A stretch of 64,000 bases of DNA from Ascaphus truei (lineage: Eukaryota > Chordata > Amphibia > Anura > Ascaphidae), in assembly GCA_036426205.1 (NCBI GenBank), contig CM071569.1, positions 5,892,876 to 5,956,875 of the forward strand. Reading direction: 5' to 3'. Of this stretch, positions 44,285 through 53,659 are shown one piece after another (the first letter of the stretch is position 1; every line of letters begins with the position of its first letter). The position numbers were made by a program, and so were the translations under genes. A model generated the notes under the pieces. That model saw only the letters and a program-made list of their open reading frames with translations. It made no database searches and was not told the DNA's origin.

Positions 44285-45160
44285 CAAATGAAAAGACGGC
44301 ATTCTCAACCCCAGATGGCCTCTTTCAGTATAGAGTGTTGCCTTTTGGCCTATATGGGGCCCCCGCCACATTCCAAAGAATGATGGAAAAAGTGTTTGAA
44401 GCTACATGCTCGGTACGCCGCCGCCTACCTGGATGATGTGGTAATTCATAGTGAAGAATGGCAAACCCAACTTCCAAAGGTCCCAGCTGTGCTTGATTCA
44501 GTTCTGTCTGCCGGATTAACTGCTAACCCCGTTAAATGCACTATTGGTCTGGAGGAGGCCATGTATCTAGGGTATTCCATTGGCAAAGGTTTACTTTAAA
44601 CCCCAACAGTCAAAGTAGAGGCGACACAAAATTGGCCAAGGCCAGTTACAAACAAACAAGTAAGGACCTTTTTGGGATTAATTGGCTACTATAGAAAGTT
44701 AATTCCTAATTTTGCAACTAAGGCAGGCCCACTAACCGACCTCACAAGAGCAAGAGGGCCACTCATGGTAAAGTGGTCCCCATAGATAGAACAGGCCTTT
44801 AGAAGCCTGAAAGAAGCTCTCTTTGTCCAACCAGTGTTGGTCACACCTGACTTCTCTAAAGAGTTTTTAGTTCAAACCGACGCATCTGAGGTAGGGCTGG
44901 GGGCAGTGCTCTCCCAGGAATCCCAAGGTGAGGAGCACCCCGTCCTTTATTTAAGTAGGAACCTAAATCCCCAGGAGAAAAAATACTCCATAGTTGAGAA
45001 AATGTTTTGCAATAAAATGGGCTGTGGAGTCCCTCAAATACTATCTAATGGGGAGAAAATTCCGGTTGGTCACAGATCACGCACCCCTCACCTGGATGTG
45101 TCAAAACAGAGAGAAAATTACTAGGGTGACCAGATGGTTCCTAATCCTACAACCCTTTGT
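44285..45160 (+). pseudogene. Ty3/gypsy pol fragment (RT and RNase H), broken
   Basis: The RT part shows TAFSTPDGLFQYR and LPFGLYGAPATFQRMMEKVF. After a frame change it shows AAYLDDVVIHSEEW, with the catalytic YLDD at 44,426-44,437, then a palm/thumb region with TFLGLIGYYRKLIPNFAT. RNase H begins with LVQTDASEVGLGAVLSQ (about 44,868) and the block YLSRNLNPQEKKYS. There are at least two in-frame stops and two frameshifts. The sequence stops abruptly inside RNase H at 45,158-45,165, exactly where duplication copy B begins. Protease, integrase and LTRs are absent. The element would have copied its RNA into DNA inside a particle; this fragment cannot. Confidence 0.93.
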
Positions 45161-46893
45161 CTGGAAATGTCCATAAGTTGAATCTTCTGTGTTAGGGATG
45201 GTTTTATTGCACATACTCGCCTACCTTTGCATTGTCACTACTAGTGTCAACATACCTTTTGCTACACAGAATCAAAAAGGCAACACTTTATTCCTCACTG
45301 AAGAGTTTCTGATAAGTTACACCTGAAATGATTCTTCAAAGCTAATACAAAACAGTGACATTTTGCAAAAGTACCTCTGAAATTCCTCAATGGGTCAAAA
45401 TGCATTGACCCTTGAGAGTCAAAAAGTAATACAACGGTATTAAAATGAGCATTAAAAGACTTCATTGATAGACCGCCATGCTATATGCCGGTAAAAGCCA
45501 TCATCCCCTTGCTATGGAACTTTAGTTCTGTGTTCAAATGAATGGAGTGTAAAAATCCTGATGAAGGGCACGATGGCTTCAGGGCATATTGAGTAAAGGC
45601 AATAGTTTGTATTAAATAGATCGGCTCATCTAAAATCCTAATGCCTCATCATACCCAACCTTAAACCCCAAAGAGTATCCAAATAAATATCCATCATTTG
45701 TCATGTCTAAATAACCTCACTTTATAATTTAAACATGTGGAAGCCATGTGTTAAAATGTGGGGACGTTTAATGGAGAATACATGTGTGCTGAAACAGAGT
45801 GTGCTGTCAGGGAGGTTACCAACACATTGGCAATGTGTTTGAATGGGACTGCCAGGGACCCCCGCTGTGTTAATCCGATGGGCCATTAGTCTGTCTGCAG
45901 AAATGTCACTGAAATGTTGCAGCATGTACCCAGCATGTACCTGGGTCTTGTTGGTGATTGCCCCAGATTTTCCAAGGCAAGTTTCAGAATACTCGTCGGC
46001 GCACCTGTACATCTCATGTAATGAGCTGTAATCATCATGTACAAGGAGAAGGAGAAGGGTCACATCAGACCATCTCATGTTGCTGCTGTCTCTGTATTCA
46101 GCATCTTCTGCTGTTTATATTAATGCGGTACATACAGGCTGTCCTATTGCACAGTACCACGGAGAGGAAGGTGTGTAAGTACATTCACATTGTTAAAGCA
46201 TATGTGACACCTGGTGGAGGACGGAATTCTGCATCACCCCTGGCCTCCCTCTTAGCAGTCACTGGTTTGAGTTCAAGGACTGAGTACAGCACGGTTAGAA
46301 TAAGACTTCACAGCTCTTTCTCACCAAAGCAAAGCGGAGTCTCATTGTCAAGACAGTGTGTGAAAACTGACACTGCTCACACCTACAGATGAGAGAATTG
46401 TTAAAAGAAAATAAAAATAAACAGAAAGTTTGCAAATGATTAAAGTTTTATACCCGATGGCTATTGGACTTTTATGCTTTTCATGTTATAACTAAAGCAC
46501 AGAACATGGATGTAGGCCACTATATGGCCAATAGCCGTTTTTAATTCTTACACCCATTGATTTGAAATGGCAAAGATAAAATTACTACAGTAGGTGGTAC
46601 ACATTGGGCAAAGTACCTACAGTAACATCTCTTACTTGTTATAACATTTAAAGTAAGGAGGAAATCTCTCAGATCTGTATGAGATTTATCTCTGTGAGGA
46701 CGTGATTTATTAAACTGTGATTGTGTCGATCTATTGTTGTGCACTATTGCATGGAGGGCGATGGATGTTTCTGTGCAATAGTGTCCCAATTGGCACTATC
46801 AGAGTGGAAAGAATAACATCCCCCCCCCCCCAACCCCCCTCAGAAAGTTTAGTCCTGCTCTTGAAGCTTGTAACTTATGCCAACAGCTTTCCC
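45158..46893 (+). repeat. Direct duplication, copy B
   Basis: It is colinear with 41,759-43,337. It keeps about 165 bp (45,840-46,005) missing from A, has a longer C run near 46,821, and lacks the CCTAGGGCTG phrase near its end. It begins in the middle of the gypsy RNase H remnant. Confidence 0.95.
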
Positions 46894-47218
46894 GGGAAGT
46901 TTGTAGTGATTTGTGTCTGAAAACGACCCCAATGGCACAAACAGTATAGAGTTACTGCTTAAATATTTTGTATATGGGCTAGAGTCAGAAGTCCACCCAA
47001 TAGGTAAAAAATGTAGAATGTGAAAAGAAATAACAAAAACGGTGTCGTACTACAGGATGAAACAGCCATTAATTCCTTTACACAAACAGCTGTAACCATA
47101 TGCTTTCTATCTTCCATCAATTGGAGTATGAAGATGCGGTGAAATTCCAGGCAAGTACCTGGCCACTTCTAACTCTCCTACTGTATGTTTTTTTACAGTA
47201 CTGTACATCTATATGGAC
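46894..47218. other. Unassigned non-coding sequence
   Basis: No recognised feature. Confidence 0.4.
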
Positions 47219-47460
47219 TAGGAGAAGGAGCGGCTCAGTGAGTAAAGACACTGACTAGCACTGAGAGTTTGAATCAGGGGAACCTGGTTCAATTCCCGGT
47301 GTCGGCTCCCTGTGACCTTGGGCAAGTCCCTTTATGTGCCTCATGCACTAATAACATAGATTGTAAGCAGGGACATGAGCCTGCACAATGTCTCTGAAAA
47401 GCACTACGTAAAACAAGCAGCACTATAGAAGAATATGCTATTATTATTATTATTATTATA
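47219..47460 (+). repeat. tRNA-derived SINE (plus), best copy
   Basis: A box-A-like GGCTCAGTGAGTAAAGACAC and a box-B-like GGTTCAATTCCCGG are followed by GTGACCTTGGGCAAGTCCCT, TGCCTCATGCACTAATAACA and AGCACTATAGAAGAATATGC. The tail is an ATT repeat. Transcription would be by RNA polymerase III, with reverse transcription supplied by a LINE. The tail region resembles L2-type 3' ends. Confidence 0.9.
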
Positions 47461-47727
47461 GATGCAAATGCACAATGAAGGAGAAAGGAATTGGCAGTCA
47501 CAATGAGAAGCATAGAATGCAGAGTAATGGGACGGGTTTTGTATCCTAATGATTTTACTTAACCCCAGGAGTGGCAATGTCCCTGGTGAATTTCTTGTAC
47601 CTGGTGATAGAACGTGTTCAGAATTGTCATTATTATGATGATTATGTCCAAGTCATTCTGAGAATGAGATTTCTCTTGGTATCTTGGGCATTAATGCATA
47701 CTGTATTTTGGGATTAAGATAATAAAA
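47461..47727. other. Unassigned non-coding sequence
   Basis: No recognised feature. Confidence 0.4.
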
Positions 47728-48190
47728 AATGCACAAATGCGCACCAGGGATTAGTGGAAGGTAATTTATTAAAAATACACAAAAACTGAGGGGATCCAAC
47801 CCCACCTCAGAACAGCTGTGCAGCTGGACGGCTAAGTACTACCAAGGAGAACACCTGATGGTGACTAATCCCTAAGATGCACAGTATACAAATACAGTAA
47901 AATTTATATAAAAAACATGAAAGAAAAAAACAAACATGAAAACAACCTATCAACAGATTTGTATAGAAACCGCCATAGGGTTGGGCACTGGCAAGGGGAA
48001 ACGGACACTCACACTGAGACAGTCAGCAGACTTGCGGTGTCTGCACAGGATCCGGATCTCGGCACCGCGGAGATGGACAAAACCGCTGCTGTCTCCTGCA
48101 GGCTCCGTCTCAGCTTACCAGCATACACGCGCAGGATGACCTGTCGTGACCTCTACGCGTTTCGTACCAAGTACTTCGTCTTGGGATTAA
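47728..48190 (-). mobile_element. Penelope-like tail fragment (minus) with hammerhead-like motif
   Basis: On the minus strand a hammerhead-like block is followed by GC-rich sequence and an AATAAA signal about 380 nt downstream (plus TTTATT near 47,766). No coding part is present. Confidence 0.5.
48150..48186 (-). ncRNA. Decayed hammerhead-like motif
   Basis: On the minus strand AAGACGA stands for CUGANGA (two mismatches). GTAC-TTG-GTAC forms helix II, and GAAAC with the palindrome ACGCGT and base A follow. Helix I pairing is poor. It is probably inactive. Confidence 0.5.
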
Positions 48191-50270
48191 AATGACTTTT
48201 CATGTATTCCCCTTAAATTGGGATTTATTTGAGTACATCAACCGCAGAACAAACTCGGGACCCCTTATTAAACCACAGAGCTCAGAATTATTCAACGAAA
48301 AGGGAACTGGAGCCTGCATAGAACAGTCAAATGTCACTCACATGGATCGTTAGAATTTGGGAATTGTGGGGTGTAATGAGGGAGCTGGCAGGATGGGTAA
48401 ACATGGAGTAATAAACCAGGCAAAAACAGGGGTAGTTGCAGAACCTACCAAACTGAGGGGCAGATCCACAGAAGTGCATTATATTTTTAGTGTTACATTA
48501 TTGTCATTTTAAGTATCGATACGCGTAATATTTAGAAGTTTTGTACAGGCTTCCGCCAAGTTGAATTTAGTGGATGGTTTGTGATGCGCTTTTCTTTTCG
48601 GAGCGCAGAAACAGAATTATTTTAGAACGCGCCATTCATATCTGTACACCAAGCGCCGTCCATGTCTGTGCGTCAGAACACGAAGAGCAAAATCATATCC
48701 GACGCTGATAAATGTCAGGCAGACACAGGCACACGTTCAAATGCGAGATCTTTGCCATCATTTTGCACCACTTGGTCGATAGCTCCCCCCCCCATGTCCC
48801 TCCTAGGTGGCCCAAAATGAATTCTCCCAAATTACAATACCCTTTGCATGCAAAGTGAACTGAATTTCCCTCCTGATTTCTCCCCCACTAACCACACGAT
48901 ATATGCTAGTTTGCATGCAGTTTGGTGGCAAAGGTAGTTGCAGGCAAAAAGGTCTTTCACCAGGGAGCCAAAGTTAGCCTATTTAACCAGAGGAAACCAG
49001 CAGGCTGATTCTCTCCATATTTACACATCTAACACGCATGATTCATATTTTATTCCTCAGACTTTTTTCCCTCGTCTCACGCTTGGTTGCCCGTGTCCCG
49101 TCACACTGTTTCTCTGTGTGCGGGTTTTATGCTATATGGACTTTGTCGTCCTCTTAAATCCTTTGGCAATGCAAGGAACTCAAGATGTAAATTAAGTCTA
49201 ATTGGCCAGGTCTGGTTTTGTTAATAATGTGGTGGCTTTATTTTTTTTTGTTAACGCTTTGGTGTTTAATAACCGGTAAATCAGTGCGTTGGCTTTTTCG
49301 TACAACTGAGAAATCTCGTCACACAACCCACCAGCACATTTCTCAAAGTTATAGGGTTGATGTTTCAAGATAAAAAATAATGCAATTCTGGGTCAATCTG
49401 TTTTTGCAGATGTATCACAGAAATCCTATTGCTTTCAATGGGATTTTCCTTTGATACGTAAGGTGCAAGTTTGTTGCTCCACAATTACACAACTTTTCTC
49501 TTTGTACATACTGTATACCCCATCAACCCCTAGGGATCTTTCCTAGCTACATTGCAGTTGAGATTATATTCTCCTTTACATCTGTTGCCATTTTTCAGCT
49601 CGTGTAACTACTTGCTCATTGCAGTTATCTCATCTTTCTGATGCATGTGTGGTATAAATGTGTTGTGATATTTGCACCTTGTTGCTTGTAGTCCTCAGGT
49701 CTCTGTGATTATATTTTTGACTGGCCGGTCTTGCATACCTAAGAAAGAAGATTTTTTTTCTTGGCTTTTGCACACTACACTTTTTTGGCATTAGCCTTTA
49801 TTTAGATGTTGGTGCAGTAAGCCTATCCTGTCATTCTGATACGTGTTTCTGCTGTTTATTCAGGGTTCCCCCCCCCCCCCCCTCTTTGGTTTTAATATGT
49901 TTTTAGCATGTTATATTTGAATACATTAAAGTTTGTAATATTTTCAGTGGATATTTTGAGTGCTTGTTTCTGAGATTTTTTTTGTCTTGGTTGTTATACC
50001 CTAATTTAATACGTGCTGCTTTTGTAAACAAACCATACCTAACCGAGGAAAGAATATAGCATGGCTGAGTTATAAAGCTGTGCCCAATTATGACAATAAT
50101 GAAGTCCTTAGAAATAATTTAGATATTATATTCTCCCAAAATGAGAGGCCGTTTAACAGTGAGACATGGGACAAGACAAAAAAAAGAAGGATCCTTAAAA
50201 ATGATTGTTTTTGACACGGTTAGAGGGACTATCCATTTTAACTCTTGTCATTCTTTCTAAATGACATCAC
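48191..50270. other. Unassigned non-coding sequence
   Basis: About 2 kb with no supportable gene. A C run lies near 49,867-49,882. Short open frames show no family resemblance. Confidence 0.4.
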
Positions 50271-50444
50271 GTCCTGGGAAGAAAGAAGATGGTATTCCAG
50301 TGGTCTTGGCAACATATGTTTTAATAGTGCAAAAGTACATGCATTAACGTTCCGGTCCATCTTGACAAAGGTCCACATGCGGACCAAAACGTTGATCCTT
50401 TTTTTGCTAAGACCACTAGTGTGCTGTTTTCTTTCTTCCCAGGA
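50271..50444. mobile_element. Short foldback element enclosing a hammerhead-like motif
   Basis: The left arm (CCTGGGAAGAAAGAA then AGTGGTCTTGGCAA, 50,273-50,312) is inverted at the right (TTGCTAAGACCACT then TTCTTTCTTCCCAGG, 50,404-50,443) with a few mismatches and a small unpaired middle. The hammerhead-like motif lies between the arms. Confidence 0.7.
50358..50396 (+). ncRNA. Decayed hammerhead-like motif inside the foldback
   Basis: TTGACAA stands for CUGANGA (two mismatches), GGTCC/GGACC forms a 5-bp helix II, AAAAC stands for GAAAC, and ACGT forms a palindromic stem III followed by T. ATC/GAT can start helix I. The changed core should be inactive. Confidence 0.5.
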
Positions 50445-51374
50445 TCTGCTATGCCCCAACTCGCTGGGGCTTTCTGAGCACCCATGGCAGCTCTTCTCCG
50501 TAAGTGTGAGGGCATCTACCTTCTCCTTTAAATGACACCAAACTGGGAATCATCAAGCAGGGATGAAGGGTATCCCACCCCGATGGGCGGAAACTGCCAT
50601 TAACTTGCCTGGCACTTACAGCTAGATCGGAATACGCTTCCCCATGTCGTGGCTTGATGAATCCCGGCTTATGATATCTGCGTATTTGAACGTGTAGCAT
50701 TGTTTTTTTATACTGTACACTATGTGTAGATTAAAGACATGCAGATAGAAGTTTATCTATAACAAGTTTTTGATGGAATTGCCATCTGTCTTCTGTCTCT
50801 TGCTAACAAGATTTGTTCTTTAGTCAATTAAGCAGTTCCTTTGGGACTTTAGGGTTGCCATTTGGCTCCTGAGCACAGTGAAATATCCATCCAAGCCGGG
50901 ATATTTTTGCCATCCTCATTTAACATCCTATTTTCAAAGCCTGTACTGGTTTGGCGTCTTGGGGTGTGATTTGGTTCCAGCTATGTAATTCCTTGCTACA
51001 GTATCTGCAAATGTTGTGTGCAAAGGAGCAAAAGTCCAAAACTTGACATATTCCTTGGCTATTCATTAGGCTGTGAGTTTGTGCAGATGAATTATTTATG
51101 TATAAAAGGTGTTACCAGGAAGTAATACAATGAGAGTTATCTCTCATTTTCAAGTATGTCCTGGGCACAGATCGTCAGAGTCATGGCCAGAAGTCTCACT
51201 TCCCTCGGGTAGGCGAAATAGGTCTGTTGGAGGAGAGGAAAAGAGAGAGAGAGAGGGAGGGAGAGGTTGTTCGGGGTGGGGGTGGAGATGGGGGAAAGAG
51301 GGGGGAGAGGGGTAGGGGGAAGAGGGGTTGTGAGGTTTACGGGAGGGGAAATAGAGAGAGAAATATGAGAAATA
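50445..51374. other. Non-coding stretch
   Basis: A purine-rich run (GAGA/GGGG, about 51,232-51,360) is the only notable feature. No gene is seen. Confidence 0.4.
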
Positions 51375-51500
51375 TGCAAATGTAAATATATAAAATATAT
51401 CTAAATTATTTAAAGTTGCATATTTCCCAGGTATCTCATGTGCTCACAAGTATCTCATCACATGAAGTATAAATAAATTGTCCTCTCGCGAAAAGTGCAT
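51375..51500 (+). repeat. Dispersed repeat of unknown class, partial copy
   Basis: ATATGCAAATG, AAATTATTTAAA, ATTTCCCAGGTATCTCA and GTATAAATAAATTGTCCTC resemble 36,625-36,750 in the same order. Confidence 0.45.
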
Positions 51501-51629
51501 GCAAATTAGATAAGGTTAATATTGTCAAATTACATTGGCAATTTCAGAATTATAATCAACAGACCTCTTAGCCGGCTCTACCATTAGACAACACACAGAT
51601 GTCGCAGATGTTATCGCACCCATTAAGAC

Positions 51630-51729
51630 AGGGGTTCTACACTGTAGCCCTAAAGACCCACCCAACAGGTCAGGTTTTCAGGATATCCCCGCTTCAGCAC
51701 ACGTGGCTCAATTAGTGGCTCAGTCAAAG
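51630..51729. mobile_element. Palindromic hAT-type MITE, left half only, copy 6
   Basis: It starts CAGGGGTTCTACACTGTAGC and continues with CCAACAGGTCAGGTTTTCAG, GATATCCCCGCTTCAGCACA and GGCTCAATTAGTGGCTCAGT. The right arm is missing, and different sequence follows. Confidence 0.8.
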
Positions 51730-51849
51730 ATCAACTGGAGCTGAAAATGAATTCGCATCTGCTCCGGGGACCCCGGCTTCAATCCTATGTAGTAAAAATT
51801 TGGGCAGGAGGGGAAAGCGTCCGGCGGCAAGCTACACCCACCCGGTCAA

Positions 51850-52665
51850 GGTAAGTCACCCCACCCAGTCACTGTCACCCACTGTCACCCACCCAGTCAC
51901 TGACTGTCACCCACCTAGTCACTGTCACCCACCTAGTCACTGTCACCCACCTAGTCACTGTCACCCACCTAGTCACTGTCACCCACCTAGTCACTGTCAC
52001 CCACCCAGTCACTGTCTCCCACCCACCCAGTCACTGTCACCCAGTCACTGTCTCCCACCCAGTCACTGTCTCCCACCCACCGTCATTCACCCACATTCAA
52101 CATTCACTCACCCACGGTCATTCACCCACCCAAAACCGTCCACCCACCCACCATCATTCACTGTCATTCACCCAAAACTGTAATTCACCCACCCACCCAC
52201 TGTCATTCACCCACCCATCCACCCACTGTCATTCACCCACCCATCCTACCACCCACCGTCATTCACCCACACACTGTCATTCACCAATCCACCCACTGTC
52301 ATTCACCCACCCACCCACTGTCATTCACTCAACTGTCATTCACCCACCCACTATCATTCACACATCCCACTATCATTCACCCACCCACCCACTGTCATTC
52401 ACCCACCCACCCACCCACTGTCATCAACGTCAACGGTCATTCACCCACCCACCCACTATCATTCACCCACCCACTATCATTTACCCACCCACCCACTGTC
52501 ATTTACCCACCCACTATCATTTACCCACCCACCCACTGTCATTCATCCACCCACCCAACCACTGTCATTCAACTCACCGTCATTCTACCCACCATCATTC
52601 ACCCACTCACCCACACACCATCATTCACCCACCCACTGTCATTCACCCACCCAGTCACTGTCATA
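51850..52665. repeat. CCCACTGTCATTCA-type simple/minisatellite array
   Basis: Irregular units of 16-24 bp built on CACCCACCCACTGTCATTCA change gradually from a CAGTCACTGTCACCCAC form (left) to a CTGTCATTCACCCAC form (right). The plus-strand frame at 51,800-52,183 is due to the array. Confidence 0.92.
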
Positions 52666-52686
52666 TGATTTCTGTTGGCAGCCCTG
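52666..52686. mobile_element. hAT-type right terminus (family of 61,873-63,062)
   Basis: GATTTCTGTTGGCAGCCCTG matches the right end of the larger element at 61,873-63,062 at all but one position. The array to its left probably belongs to the same element. Its left end was not identified. Confidence 0.55.
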
Positions 52687-53020
52687 TATGTATGTATGTA
52701 TGTATGTATGTATGTCTTTATTTATATAGCGCCATTAATGTACATAGTGCTTCACAGTAGTAATACACTTGACAATCATATAAATAACAAATAATACAAA
52801 TAACACATCATGGGAATAAGTGCTTCAGGCATAAAGGTAACATTGTGGAAGAGGAGTCCCTGCTCCGAAGAGCTTACAATCTAATTGGTAGGGAGAACGT
52901 ACAGAGACAGTAGGCGGGCATACTGATAAGTGCGTCTGCAGGGGGGCAAGCTTTATGTATTGTGTATAGTATTAGCCACGGTGCTATTCATATGCTTATT
53001 TAAGCAGATGTGTCTTAAGG

Positions 53021-53652
53021 TTTCCTAGATCTGTCTCAGCATCTCCCCTCATGAAATCCCTCTCCTGGCTTCCGATCAAATCCCGCATCTCACACTCCAT
53101 TCTTCTCCTCACTTTTAAAGCTTTACACTCTTCTGCCCCTCCTTACATCTCAGCCCTAATTTCTCGTTATGCACCATCCAGACTCTTGCGTTCTTCTCAA
53201 GGATGTCTTCTTTCTACCCCCTTTGTATCTAAAGCCCTCTCCCGCCTTAAACCTTTTTCACTGACTGCCCCACACCTCTGGAATGCCCTTCCCCTCAGTA
53301 CCCGACTAGCACCCTCTCTATCCACCTTTAAGACCCACCTTAAGACACACTTGCTTAAAGAAGCATATGAATAGGACTGTGGCTATTCTGAACACATGGC
53401 ACATAAAGCTTGGCCCCCTGCAGATGCACTTACCAGAACTCCCTCCTACTGTCTCTGTACGTTCTCCCTACCTACCAATTAGACTGTAAGCTCCTCGGAG
53501 CAGGGACTCCTCTTCCTTAATGTCTAAAGCACTTATTCCCATGATCTGTTATTTATATTATCTGTTATTTATTGGATTACCACATGTATTACTGCTGTGA
53601 AGCGCTATGTACATTAATGGCGCTATATAAATAAAGACATACAATACAATAC
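53021..53652 (+). mobile_element. L2-group LINE (plus), 5'-truncated, nested in inverted orientation
   Basis: It starts TTTCCTAGATCTGTCTCAGC inside ORF2 and runs through the stop and the 3' UTR to GCGCTATATAAATAAAGACA and an ACAATACAATAC tail. Host L2 sequence continues on both sides (TGTCTTAA on the left, AAAGGTGG on the right). Confidence 0.93.
53051..53374 (+). pseudogene. L2 ORF2 C-terminal fragment, open frame
   Basis: The 107 codons [20 protein letters not shown] through HLKTHLLKEAYE and a stop form the conserved end of L2 ORF2 after the RT domain. There are no stops or frameshifts, so this nested copy is younger than its host. No start codon, promoter or catalytic residue belongs to it. 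The first Met is just an internal residue. Confidence 0.92.
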
Positions 53653-53659
53653 AAAAGGT

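Noticed and set aside
41759..46893. Copies A and B as the two LTRs of the gypsy element between them
   Set aside because: Both could be read as TG...CA, but the pol fragment ends in mid RNase H, there is no primer site or polypurine tract at the junctions, and the match continues beyond the CA.
47219..47330. Functional tRNA gene
   Set aside because: Box A- and box B-like sequences are present, but no cloverleaf closes; the structure is a SINE head and recurs in two other copies.
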